Below, piece after piece: positions 38,714 to 48,406 of a stretch of DNA of 64,000 bases (position 1 is the stretch's first letter; each line of letters starts with the position of its first letter). The position numbers and the translations under genes were made by a program. The notes beneath the pieces are model-generated. The model saw only the letters and a program-made list of their open reading frames with translations. It searched no databases and was not told where the DNA came from. The stretch comes from Chondrocystis sp. NIES-4102 (GTDB taxonomy: Bacteria > Cyanobacteriota > Cyanobacteriia > Cyanobacteriales > Xenococcaceae): assembly GCA_002368355.1 (NCBI GenBank), contig AP018281.1:1054001-1118000 (forward strand). The letters are read 5' to 3'.

Positions 38714-39499
38714 TTGAGACTGACAAAACTTGCTAATTGGCTATCTCAAGGAGATTTAGAAAAATATAAAGATCTATCCCAGCAAGCTCAACAAGCGAGC
38801 GCGAAATTAACTAAAATGGAGTTGGAGCTTGAAAAATTACGCAGTGCCTATCAGCAAACTCAGAAAGAATTAGCCCAAGCCAAAGCTCAGTTGCAAATCA
38901 ATCAAGGTTTTCAAATAGAATTAGGTGAAACTCAATTACAACTAAAAAAAGTTGAAACCGAAGCAGCACGTTATAAAAAGGAATTGTTTGAGCTAAAGAA
39001 AGAGTTTAATTTAAATCAATCACAATTAAATCAGTTAAAGAAAACAAGAGAAAATCAAAGCTGGACTCAGCAGCTAAAAACTGCCATTAAAGTCACAGAT
39101 ATTAGTAAAACCTTAGCTAAACAAAATTTTGCTTTGCTTTGGGGGTTTGGTATTAGTACTCCTGAAGTTGGTTTAATGATAACCACAGGCGCAATATTAG
39201 TAAAAGGTTGGGTATTGAGTAAAAAAGCTCAAGCCGAAACTATTAGAGTGATTTATGAAGAAGAAATATTATTGGAAACTTCTGTCAAGCATCCTCGTCC
39301 TTTTGTAATGCAACAATATCCAGATATTCCCACCGCTAAAAATAGTGGTTTTGAATTTACTATGGCGATCGCACTTTTGACAACGACAACTAAATTAAAC
39401 CTGGAGGCGGTTCTTAGCGATGAAACTATTGTACCTTTATGTACCCTCACCCTAGAACCCCAATCAATTGATGTTGTTGAAACTTCAAGTTATCGCTAA
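38714..39499 (+). CDS. Unknown coiled-coil protein
   Basis: 261 residues if started at the TTG at 38714, which has GAGGAG at 38701-38706, seven bases upstream; a TTG at 38636 without RBS would add 26 residues. Residues about 15-125 form a long heptad coiled coil (KMELELEKLRSAYQQTQKEL). A short hydrophobic segment follows (FGISTPEVGLMITTGAILVK), then a globular C-terminal part of about 90 residues. No family recognised. It follows cca on the same strand. Function unknown. Confidence 0.65.
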   Translation: MRLTKLANWLSQGDLEKYKDLSQQAQQASAKLTKMELELEKLRSAYQQTQKELAQAKAQLQINQGFQIELGETQLQLKKVETEAARYKKELFELKKEFNLNQSQLNQLKKTRENQSWTQQLKTAIKVTDISKTLAKQNFALLWGFGISTPEVGLMITTGAILVKGWVLSKKAQAETIRVIYEEEILLETSVKHPRPFVMQQYPDIPTAKNSGFEFTMAIALLTTTTKLNLEAVLSDETIVPLCTLTLEPQSIDVVETSSYR

Positions 39500-39611
39500 A
39501 CTGATAGATAAACTTTATTTGATTAAAAGTAATAAGATCAAAAATCTTAAGAAAATATAAAAAAAGTAGTCAAAGGTTTACAATAAAATCTAAGGTGTTC
39601 GGAGGAACAAA

Positions 39612-39971
39612 GTGTTTACTAGACTTGCACAACAACATCGTCAATTCGTGAAGGATTTGGTGATGACTCTTCAAGCTTTGGCGATCGCATTAGAAAATCA
39701 AGGCTACTTAGCATCATGCTATACCTGTGGCGGTGAAATGAACAGTGCTTCATTTATGGTAAGCTTGGGCAACGATCATTTAATCCGTTTTTTAGTTTCA
39801 GATTATGGGATCACTTGGACAGAAATGAGAGATGATCGAGAATTAATGAAACTAGAAGGTGCAGAAGCAATCAACCAATTACAAGAATTAGCAGATATAA
39901 TCAAATATCAAAATAAATCCTCTACTTCACCTGTCGTAAAATCAGACACCTCATCTTTGCAACCTATATAA
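39612..39971 (+). CDS. DUF1815 family protein
   Basis: 119 residues. GTG start with GGAGG nine bases upstream. The sequence FTRLAQQHRQFVKDLVMTLQ and CYTCGGEMNSASFMVSLG matches DUF1815, a cyanobacterial family. The function is unknown. The gene is eleven bases ahead of lptA and probably in the same transcript. Confidence 0.85.
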   Translation: MFTRLAQQHRQFVKDLVMTLQALAIALENQGYLASCYTCGGEMNSASFMVSLGNDHLIRFLVSDYGITWTEMRDDRELMKLEGAEAINQLQELADIIKYQNKSSTSPVVKSDTSSLQPI

Positions 39972-39982
39972 CTGATCACAGA

Positions 39983-40399
39983 ATGTTGGCTCGATTTTTT
40001 GTTCGTAATGCCTGGGTGCAAATAGCTAAAATAAGTATATGTAGTGCGATCGCTTTGGCTAGCATACCCTTATCTATCCAAGCCCAATCAGCTTTAGGAT
40101 CAGGAGCTATTACATTAAAATCAGATATACAAGAATCCAATTCTAAAACAGGGATCATTACTGCTAGAGGTAATGTCCAAATCAACTATCCAGCCAGAAA
40201 AATCCAGGCAACCGCAGCCCAAGCACAATACTACAGTCGAGAAAGACGCTTAATCTTAACAGGGAATGTATATGTGATCCAAGAAGGGAACAGTATGCGA
40301 GCAGAAACCTTAACCTATTTAGTTGATGAAGGGCGGTTTATTGCCACTCCTCAAAGCGATCGCCAGGTAGAATCGACTTATATTATTATTGATAATTAA
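39983..40399 (+). CDS. lptA: LptA/OstA-like periplasmic lipopolysaccharide transport protein
   Basis: 138 residues. Signal peptide at about 1-35 (ALASIPLSIQAQS). The OstA/LptA beta-jellyroll follows with GIITARGNVQINYPARKIQA, AAQAQYYSRERRLILTGNVYV and MRAETLTYLVDEGRF. LptA forms the bridge across the periplasm between the LptB-F-G exporter and LptD. The next gene, 32 bases on, is lptB. In this family of short proteins the assignment rests on the repeat pattern and on context. Confidence 0.88.
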   Translation: MLARFFVRNAWVQIAKISICSAIALASIPLSIQAQSALGSGAITLKSDIQESNSKTGIITARGNVQINYPARKIQATAAQAQYYSRERRLILTGNVYVIQEGNSMRAETLTYLVDEGRFIATPQSDRQVESTYIIIDN

Positions 40400-40431
40400 T
40401 CGTTTCCTAAGCAAGAAAAACTATTTAAGCT

Positions 40432-41160
40432 GTGGCTTTAGTATTAGAAAATATTCATAAATCCTATGGTAAAAGAAATATAGTTAATCGCGTTAATCTG
40501 CGAGTTATGCCAGGGGAAATAGTAGGATTATTAGGGCCCAATGGCGCAGGCAAAACTACCACTTTTTACATAGCCACAGGTTTAATTAAGCCCAATGAGG
40601 GAGTTGTTAAGCTTAATGAGCGCAATATCACTACTCTAGCCCTCCATCAACGAGCGCGTTTAGGCATGGGTTATCTTACCCAACAAGTTAGTATTTTTCG
40701 TCACCTAAGTGTCCAGGATAATATACTACTAGTTTTAGAACAAACAGGTGTTCCCAGATCAGCAAGACCAATTCGTTTACAACAATTACTCAGAGAATTT
40801 CGTTTAGAAAAAGTAGCCAATACTTTAGGATCTTTAATTTCAGGTGGTGAAAGAAGACGTACCGAACTTGCTAGATCCTTAGCTGCAGGTTTAGATGGGC
40901 CGAAATATCTCCTATTAGATGAACCCTTTGCAGGAGTAGATCCCATTGCTGTTGCCGAAATGCAAGAAATCATTGCCCAATTACGCGATCGCGCTATAGG
41001 TATTTTAATCACTGATCATAATTTCCGTGAAACTCTAGCCATTACAGATCGCGCCTATGTGATGCGTGATGGTCAAATTCTCGCCTCTGGTACAGCAGAA
41101 GAACTATATACCAACCCTTTAGTCAAACAATACTATCTAGGAGACAACTTTCAATTATAG
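40432..41160 (+). CDS. lptB: LPS export ABC ATPase LptB
   Basis: 242 residues; GTG start at 40432 (VALVLENIHKSYGKR). Walker A GPNGAGKTT, Q-loop at GYLTQQVSIF, signature SGGERRRTELARSLA, Walker B YLLLDEPFAGVDP, and switch His in ITDHNFRETL. The motif set and the adjacent lptA identify LptB rather than another ABC ATPase. It energises lipopolysaccharide extraction by the LptF/G permease, a member of which starts at 388 on the other strand, far from here. Confidence 0.95.
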   Translation: MALVLENIHKSYGKRNIVNRVNLRVMPGEIVGLLGPNGAGKTTTFYIATGLIKPNEGVVKLNERNITTLALHQRARLGMGYLTQQVSIFRHLSVQDNILLVLEQTGVPRSARPIRLQQLLREFRLEKVANTLGSLISGGERRRTELARSLAAGLDGPKYLLLDEPFAGVDPIAVAEMQEIIAQLRDRAIGILITDHNFRETLAITDRAYVMRDGQILASGTAEELYTNPLVKQYYLGDNFQL

Positions 41161-41162
41161 AT

Positions 41163-41513
41163 ATGAACGCAGAAATACCAAGTTCTGGTCAAAAACTTCT
41201 AGTCTGTTTAGGACGTACTTGTCGTCGATATAATTCCCAACAAGTATTTAATAATTTTCAACAAAATTTACCCCCAGACACCGAATTAGTTCCTGTAGGT
41301 TGTTTAGGTCAATGTGGTAATGGGCCGATGGTATTAGTAGAATCAGACATGACCGCGGAATGCGGTTACGCGCAAGCCCTGGAATTTAAATCCAGGGAAC
41401 GTCTAACTTGGTATTGGCAAGTACATCCCCAAGAAGTCGAGATAATTATTAAGCAACATCTCATTGACAAATGCCCTGTTAAAGCTATGCTTTATCCCAA
41501 ATTTCATCATTAA
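41163..41513 (+). CDS. Thioredoxin-like [2Fe-2S] ferredoxin with an in-frame palindromic insertion
   Basis: 116 residues. The cluster ligands are C15 and C20 (VCLGRTCRR) and C47 and C51 (VGCLGQCGNGPMVLV). After MVLVESDM the usual family continues directly with the WYWQVHPQEV strand, but here about 17 extra residues (TAECGYAQALEFKSRER) intervene. They are encoded by DNA rich in inverted repeats: ACCGC/GCGGT at 41352-41366 and CCCTGGA/TCCAGGG at 41377-41397. The insertion keeps the frame. Redox partner unknown. Two bases after lptB, so probably co-transcribed. Confidence 0.82.
   Translation: MNAEIPSSGQKLLVCLGRTCRRYNSQQVFNNFQQNLPPDTELVPVGCLGQCGNGPMVLVESDMTAECGYAQALEFKSRERLTWYWQVHPQEVEIIIKQHLIDKCPVKAMLYPKFHH
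41347..41406. repeat. Palindromic element inside the 2Fe-2S gene
   Basis: Two inverted repeats: ACCGC (41352-41356) with GCGGT (41362-41366), and CCCTGGA (41377-41383) with TCCAGGG (41391-41397), spaced by ATTTAAA. The GC content and pairing are unlike the surrounding coding sequence. This looks like a small mobile palindromic repeat that entered the gene in frame. Confidence 0.65.
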
Positions 41514-41630
41514 ATATCAAATCAATAGTTGTTAAAATTAGCAAATCATTTCTTACAATTAAAACTACTAATATTTATTGATTCTATCTATTTGATTTGT
41601 TAAACGTCTTTTTAGTGAAATGACAACTTT

Positions 41631-43889
41631 ATGGCTAATAAACCCCCTTCTGGTAATCGAAATTCTGCCTCTGGCGTTACTAAAGCCGTCACCCAAGCAG
41701 TACAAAGATTTCAGGCAAAAGTAAACTTTAATCCTGCCAATTTCCAATCAGGTAGAGCGACTCCCGAATTAAGAATTAAACAAGCCAATGGACAAGAACA
41801 AACTTATCCCTTAGTTGGCGATCGCTATACCTTGGGGCGTAGTTCTCGTTGTGACATTAGTATTCGCAATCCAGTTGTTAGCCAAACTCATTTAACTATT
41901 AAACGTAATCGTAAACAACCGCGTTCATTTATCGTAGAAGATGAAAACTCTACCAACGGTATCTATCGGGGGAAACGTCGTTTTAAATCCTTTTCCCTCT
42001 TTCATGGCGAAAGTTTTACCTTGGGGCCGCCAGAATTAGCAGCAGGGATTACTATTCAATACTATAATCCTCCCCCACTATGGTTATATCTTAGTCGTTA
42101 TTCCCTTTACGGTTTAGGAGGCGTATTAGGACTACTATTAATAATATTAACTGTAGAATGGCTCAAAGTACCTGTATATCCAATACCTAAAGAATCAACC
42201 CTGCCCGTAATAGTATACGCGGGTGACGGCGAAACCCCAATCAATCCCACTGCTCAAAATAGTACCCATCGAGAATTAAAAAATCTTAGAGATTTCTCCC
42301 CCTATTTACCCCAGGCGTTAATAGCCTCAGAAGACAGTCGCTTTTACTGGCATTTTGGGGTAGATCCCATTGGTATTACTAGAGCAGTGGTAATTAATCT
42401 TACCTCATCCGAATTACGCCAAGGAGCAAGCACTCTAACTCAACAATTAGCCCGTAGTCTGTTTCCCGAAGTAGGCAGACAAAATACCGCAGGGCGCAAA
42501 ATTAGAGAGATGATTGTCGCCTTAAAGTTAGAGACTTTTTATAGCAAAGATTTTATTTTAAAAACTTATCTCAATCGTGTTTATCTAGGAATTGGTAGTT
42601 ATGGATTTGAAGATGCTGCTCAATTCTACTTTGAAAAGTCGGCAGCAGATTTAGATCTTTCAGAAGCTGCTACCTTGGTGGCAATATTACCAGCCCCCAA
42701 CCTATACAATCCTGTTAAAGATTACGAGACAGCAGTAGGACTACGCAATCGTATTATCGATCGCATGGTTAAAATGGGTATGGTAGACGAAACAGAAGCA
42801 GAAAGAGCTAGGCGATCGCGCATTGAAGTTAGCCCCGAAGCCCGTAATACTTTTTCTAATACCGTTGCTCCCTATTTCTACAGTTATGTATTAGATGAAC
42901 TACAAGCACTTTTAGGTTCGGAAGTCGCCCAGGAAGGCAATTTTATCGTCGAAACCGCTTTAAATCCCCAACTACAGCAACAAGCAGAAAACGCCTTAAA
43001 ATATTCAATTAATAACGATGGACAACGCTATGGATACAGTCAAGGAGCGATCGTTACTTTAGATAGTCGTAATGGTAATATCCTTTCTCTAGTTGGGGGA
43101 GTAAACTACGATCAAAGTCAATTCAATCGTGTAATTCAGGCAAAAAGACAACCAGGATCAACATTTAAAATCTTTACCTATGCTGCTGCTCTCGAACAAG
43201 GTATTAACCCCAATACTAAGTACTCCTGCGCCCCTGTACTTTGGAAAGGGCAACAATACCGTGGATGTGAAAGGAGTGTGGGAGATATTGATATGTATCG
43301 CGGACTAGCTCAGTCTGAAAATGTTACCGTCTTAAGAATTGCTCAAGATGTAGGATTAGATCAAGTTATTGAAACCGCTAAACGTTTAGGAGTAACATCT
43401 CCCCTAGCAGCAACCCCAGGGTTAGTAATTGGACAAAGCGAAACCAACGTTTTAGAAATGACTGGAGCTTATGCAACCATTGCTAATGATGGTATTTGGA
43501 ATAAACCCCACGCTATTAATAGAATTCTAGATGGGAGTGATTGCCAAAATCCTAGCCAGCGCGATACCTGTCGGGAAATCTATGTGTTTGAAGATGATCA
43601 GCAAACCTATCGAGATGTCATTGATCAAGATGTTACCGAGCAACTTACAGATATGTTGCGAGCCGCAGTTGAGGAGGGTACAGGTAAAGCTGCTTATTTA
43701 AACGGCGATGAAGCAGGTAAAACTGGCACAACTGATAATAATGTAGATCTGTGGTTTATTGGGTATCTGCCTAAAAAAGACTTGGTAACAGGGGTTTGGT
43801 TGGGCAACGATGATAATTCTCCCACAACGGGTAGTAGTTATCAAGCAGCTAGTCTTTGGGGTAGATATATGAAATCTGTTAGTAATTAA
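41631..43889 (+). CDS. Class A penicillin-binding protein with N-terminal FHA domain
   Basis: 752 residues. An FHA domain (about 55-125: YTLGRSSRCDISIRNPVVSQ, ENSTNGIYRGKRR) is followed by one membrane helix (about 150-172), a GT51 glycosyltransferase (catalytic E234 in SEDSRFYWHFG, then GASTLTQQLARSLF) and a transpeptidase with S510 in PGSTFKIF, the SEN motif in QSENV and KTGT at 697-700. The FHA domain would bind phosphothreonine on the cytoplasmic side, hinting at control by Ser/Thr kinases. It polymerises and cross-links peptidoglycan. Confidence 0.93.
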   Translation: MANKPPSGNRNSASGVTKAVTQAVQRFQAKVNFNPANFQSGRATPELRIKQANGQEQTYPLVGDRYTLGRSSRCDISIRNPVVSQTHLTIKRNRKQPRSFIVEDENSTNGIYRGKRRFKSFSLFHGESFTLGPPELAAGITIQYYNPPPLWLYLSRYSLYGLGGVLGLLLIILTVEWLKVPVYPIPKESTLPVIVYAGDGETPINPTAQNSTHRELKNLRDFSPYLPQALIASEDSRFYWHFGVDPIGITRAVVINLTSSELRQGASTLTQQLARSLFPEVGRQNTAGRKIREMIVALKLETFYSKDFILKTYLNRVYLGIGSYGFEDAAQFYFEKSAADLDLSEAATLVAILPAPNLYNPVKDYETAVGLRNRIIDRMVKMGMVDETEAERARRSRIEVSPEARNTFSNTVAPYFYSYVLDELQALLGSEVAQEGNFIVETALNPQLQQQAENALKYSINNDGQRYGYSQGAIVTLDSRNGNILSLVGGVNYDQSQFNRVIQAKRQPGSTFKIFTYAAALEQGINPNTKYSCAPVLWKGQQYRGCERSVGDIDMYRGLAQSENVTVLRIAQDVGLDQVIETAKRLGVTSPLAATPGLVIGQSETNVLEMTGAYATIANDGIWNKPHAINRILDGSDCQNPSQRDTCREIYVFEDDQQTYRDVIDQDVTEQLTDMLRAAVEEGTGKAAYLNGDEAGKTGTTDNNVDLWFIGYLPKKDLVTGVWLGNDDNSPTTGSSYQAASLWGRYMKSVSN

Positions 43890-44284
43890 ATAAACTTTTG
43901 TTTTAGCCAGTGAAATTATAATTACTATTGATTCCCCAGCTAAACTAAGAGTGTATTTAAATTGCATATTATTCTTTTATAAAATCAGGTTGAAACCCTT
44001 ATCCCCCCTCCCCTCTGCTGATACTAAATCCTGTTTAGATACGCTATTTAAAAATTGATGTACGCCGAAGGTAGTAGGCAGGTTTACACTACGCACGCTT
44101 GGTTTTAGACTAATTAAAATTACAGATCGATCTTATGTTTTGGTAATCGGATTCCTCCTTTCTCCTTTCTCCTTTCTCCTGACTCCTGACTCCTCCTCCT
44201 TTCTCCTGACTCCTTTCTCCTTTCTCCTGACTCCTTTCTCCTTTCTCCTTTCTCATTAAATGCCTAACAGCTTATTATTTTTAG
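43890..44284. repeat. 395-bp gap with TTTCTCC/CTGACTC heptamers
   Basis: No gene. 43890-44150 is AT-rich unassigned DNA. From 44153 to 44254 the heptamers TTTCTCC and TGACTCC alternate. The tract ends 30 bp before the in-frame stop codon (44282-44284) that bounds the open frame of the next, 5'-truncated gene. Confidence 0.85.
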
Positions 44285-45001
44285 GTAAATTCAAGTATTT
44301 GGTCAACAGATGCACCTCTATTAACTAAACCTGGTATTGATTCGGCTACTTGGGTTGAAACTCCTGCCAATAGCCCTTTTAGAATTGCTAATTCTGCTGC
44401 TAGCCAAGAAAGACAAAGCTGGTTAGAAGCTTTACCGATAAAAGAGCGATTACTCGAAGGGTACGCTTTGCGATCGCAAACTATCACGACGGATAATAAT
44501 CGCACTTATCAGCTTTCGGTAGTAGATCTTGCCCCTACTGTACAGGAATTTTGTACCGCCACACCAGGAGGCAAAGAAACCTGTTTAGTTACACCCTATC
44601 TGGGAAAATTGTTATGGTTTCCCACTCTAGTAGTAATTATCTTATTAGGAATGGGGGGTTTATGGACAAAGTATTTAATAACTCTTAATAAAAAGTGGAA
44701 ACTTAAAGTTATTTTTGAAGCAGACGAGGATAAGGAGGAACAAATATGCTATCTAAAAAACAAGCAAAAGATTGCCATTGGCGATGATAATTTAAACTCA
44801 ATTTATTGCCCTGGAAATGAAACAAGAGGATATTTACAAAGAAAAGGTAATAACCTTTATATAATTCCTTTAAAAATCCAACCTATTTTTTATCGCCAAC
44901 AACAAGTTACCAATAATTTAGCTATTAAACGTAATAGTTTCCAGATAAATTATCCTTTAGGAACTGAAAACTATCCTCTCACGATTAAAATAACTAAATA
45001 A
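44285..45001 (+). pseudogene. 5'-truncated membrane protein of the tubulin/ZorAB-like locus
   Basis: The frame is open from 44285, directly after a TAG at 44282, with no ATG until far downstream (first in-frame candidates are GTG 44285 and TTG 44468). It encodes about 238 residues: an extracytoplasmic-like part (WSTDAPLLTKPGIDSATWVE), one membrane helix (LLWFPTLVVIILLGMGGLW) and a cytoplasmic beta-rich domain of about 90 residues. It looks like the C-terminal end of a longer surface protein, possibly a von Willebrand A-type protein; that is a guess. The stop precedes the tubulin-like start by four bases. Confidence 0.6.
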
Positions 45002-45005
45002 GCAG

Positions 45006-48000
45006 ATGAATATTAAGCAAGACTTTCAAGCTCGTAAAATAAGACGCACTATATGTATTGGTCTAGGTGGTACAGGCAAAGATGTTTTAATGCGAATTCG
45101 TCGTTTAATTGTCGATAAATATGGTAGTTTAAAAGCATTACCTACAGTTAGTTTTGTTCATATAGATACAGACAAAGCTAGTAGTAATGTAACAGGATTA
45201 AGAACAGGAAATTTTTATCACGGGGTCGATTTACGTTTCAGTGATGCCGAAAAAGTTGCAGCAACCATGAGTCGAGTGGAAGTTAATAACTTTGTGCAAG
45301 AAATGAGTCGTAAATCAAGTAACTACGAAGGAAGTCCAGGGGTTTATAAAAATATTGAATGCTGGTTTCCACCACAATTATTAAAAGATTTAAAAGCAAT
45401 TGAAGAAGGCGCACAAGGAATTAGACCAGTTGGGAGATTAGCCTTTTTTCATAATTACCGTTCTATTAAAACAGCAATAGAAAAAGCAGAGGAAAGAACT
45501 AGGGGACATTAAAGCAAATTAATTCAACAAGGGTTAATTGTAGAAAATAAACTGAGCATTTTTGTAGTTGGATCATTATGTGGTGGTACGGGTAGTGGCA
45601 TCGTTTTAGATACTGCCTATTGTTTAAGAGCAATGTATGGTGATGATGACGCACAAATTAGCGGTTATTTAGTAATTAGTCCAGAACTTTATGGGGATAC
45701 TCCCAGTATGAATGCTAATGCTTATGCTGCACTTAAAGAGTTAAATTACTATGCAACTGCAGGGACTAATTTTAAAGCCTATTACGATTTACAAAATCTC
45801 CAGTATGTAGAAGAATCTCGTCCACCTTTTGAATATGTTTACTTAGTATCTAACCGTACCAAAAACGATTATAGAGTTTTAGAAAAGAGTAAACTATGTA
45901 ATATTATTGCCCATAAAATTAATTTAGATTTTGCAGGAGAATTATCTTCCGTAATTACAGCCCAACGGGATAACTTTTTGCAGCATTTAATTCAATTAGA
46001 TGAACATCCTCGTCCTAATGTACAACGTTATTTAACCTTTGGTTTAGCAGAAATATATTTCCCTCGTGATCTTGCCGTACAGGTATCTTTAAATCGCATC
46101 AAAATTAAGTCATTGGTACTCTGTTGTTAAACGGCAGAGCCTGCGATGACTGCTTTGCAGTTGGTAAAATATTGGTTACAGGGAGAAGGACAAAGCCCCG
46201 ATGCCAAAATAATACTAGAAAGATTTTTAAATCAATGGTACACAGAAGGAGATAAACAAGAAGGATTAATTAATAAATTGCGTCAAGCAACTACTGATGG
46301 TAATAAAACTTTTAGTAATGCTTTGAGTAGTTGGCGTAATAGTTTAGAAAATAGTATTGCCGAATGGGAAACCAAAGAAGATCGTGAGAATATTATTGCG
46401 CAATTAGCTAGACAAATTAAAGAACAATTTCGTAAAGTTCAACCTGGGGAAAATGATACTAGTCGTGGAGTTTGGTTAACTAATATAAAACAAGCCCGTG
46501 AGGGAATAATCCGAGAATTAACTAAAGATATCGATCGCTTTTTAAGCCAACTACTTCATCCTAGCCAACCAGACTTTTCTCTAGCTAATAGTCGCGCCTG
46601 GTTAGAAGCTTTAACCACAGAATTAAATCGTAACTATCGAGATTTGGAAGCACGGGTAAACAGCAACGACAAAATTTATACCGTAGAAGAAATTGAATTA
46701 AAATGGCAGGATGCAGCCCAAACAATCGAAGACTTGGAAGGTAAAGGTGGGTTATTAGCTTTTAATAAAAAGAAAAAGAATAGCCAGTTTCAAGAAGAAG
46801 CAAGACGTATTATTGGGGAAGTTAATAAATTAATTAAACATAACTTTGATTTCGTTTTAACTCGCGAAACATTAGAGATAATTAAAAGCTTGCAACACTA
46901 CCTTAGTGACTTAAATACTAAAGCGAGTAACTTCTATAACTTACTCAATAATATTCACCAAGCATACGAAAAAGCGGAAATCCAACTAAAGCAATTAAAC
47001 GTCGATGAAATGAGTGGCGAAGCAATTTTTGCCGAAGCAGATACTGAAGATTGCTATCAAAGTCTTTTAAGCGATCGCGATCGTCTAAGTCAACTTACTT
47101 TAGTAACAATTAAAATTACTGACAAGATAGGGTTGGGAGAATCTTTAGCCACCTGTTTAGATGCAGGTTTGATTGATGAAACCCAATTAATTGAAGAAAT
47201 AAATCTAATTGTTGATCGCTTATTTAGCTCACGCAGTCTTGATCGAGTACAGTCGGCGGTTAAACGCTTTCTAGAAAACTATTCTTTAAGCGATCGCTCA
47301 ATTCGACTAGAACAAATACTCAAAGAAGCTGAAGCCCTACTACCATTAAATACTACTGCTCCCTATTTTTATAACGATCCTGGAAAAAATGTCGAGATCA
47401 TCGGTTTCAAAGATGTCGATAACCGCGAAGTTACTCAATTTAAAGAGATCCTCTTTAATGATTTAGGTATTCCTGATAACCAACTAAAAGCAATTCAAGC
47501 AGAAGACGAAATTATCTTTGTCTGTGAATACGCTGCTTTCCCCCTAAGACTAATTCAGGGTTTAACTCAGATGCGACAACACTACCTACGCCAAAAAAGT
47601 TATAGTACAGGTTTTCTACACAATGACTATCGTGTTATCTTTCCCGATATTATTCCTCCAGACGCACAGGAAATGAAACAACTACAGGATATCTTTTATC
47701 CCTCTTTAGCATTTGGCTTACTTCCCTATAACCAGCAAACAGGTTTACATGAATTAGAATATTATGAGCGCTTGCGTGATACCCATCAAATTAATACCCT
47801 TAGTAGTGTGTGGGATGAAGCCTTAGAACAATTAGTCAATGTAAAAGATATGGCGGTGGCTAAAACATCAGAAATTAGATCAAGCTATCCAAGATATTAG
47901 TAATAATCCTGATAAATGGCAATCATACTATTTACCAAAGTTAAGAGAGTTTGTCGCTATAGTAGATGATTTACCTAAAGATCATCCTAATCATTTATAT

Positions 48001-48372
48001 AAAGAAATCGTCGTCGGTACAAGGGAAAGTCTAGATAAAAAAGCTGAAGAGGGAATTATTAATCGTTTTTGGCGACGCATGGAAGAGAAATTTAATCAGC
48101 AACAAGCACAAATTTCATCCTCTACTTATAATCAACAACAAAGATTATCAGCAACAAGTTCGACTATAAATAACACCCCAACACCTAGTAAAGTTAATGA
48201 TAATCCCATACTTACTCAATCTGATGTCATTTTAGATGCAGAAATCTCTATTGATAACCATGTACAAATCAAAGCAAAACTAGCACAATTAAGAAAATTA
48301 AGGGATGAAGGTGTAATTACAGAAGCAGGATTTCAAGCCAAGGAAAAGGAAATTCTAGACTTATATTTCTAA
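45006..48372 (+). pseudogene. Tubulin/FtsZ-like GTPase (Tubulin_2 type) with C-terminal SHOCT motif, broken
   Basis: The full frame would give about 1,120 residues. The N-terminal GTPase begins RRTICIGLGGTGKDVLM; the tubulin signature loop reads GGTGSG at 45582-45599. A long helical middle (about 380-960) and a C-terminal SHOCT-like motif (KLAQLRKLRDEGVITEAGF) follow. Lesions: in-frame TAA at 45510-45512, just before the signature loop; in-frame TAA at 46128-46130 inside a short insertion-like segment; and an extra base in an A-run at 47862-47865, after which the frame continues as KLDQAIQDISNN. The rest is well preserved, so inactivation looks recent, unless some lesions are sequencing errors. 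Confidence 0.8.
46101..46145. repeat. Insertion-like segment with inverted repeat in the tubulin-like gene
   Basis: CTCTG at 46119-46123 pairs with CAGAG at 46135-46139 around the stop at 46128-46130. The segment encodes residues (KIKSLVLCC) unlike their surroundings, and the coding character resumes at about 46146. The length is about 45 bases, a multiple of three. Borders are approximate. Confidence 0.45.
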
Positions 48373-48406
48373 AGATAATTACTAAACTTATTTAAAAATA
48401 AAGCTA

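Noticed and set aside
44153-44254. Possible CRISPR or origin iterons
   Set aside because: Simple heptamer tract like those after other genes; no DnaA boxes, rep gene or parS-like site.
46146-47900. Independent gene starting at 46146
   Set aside because: It is in the same frame as the upstream part of the tubulin-like gene, and has no RBS; it is the continuation after an in-frame stop.
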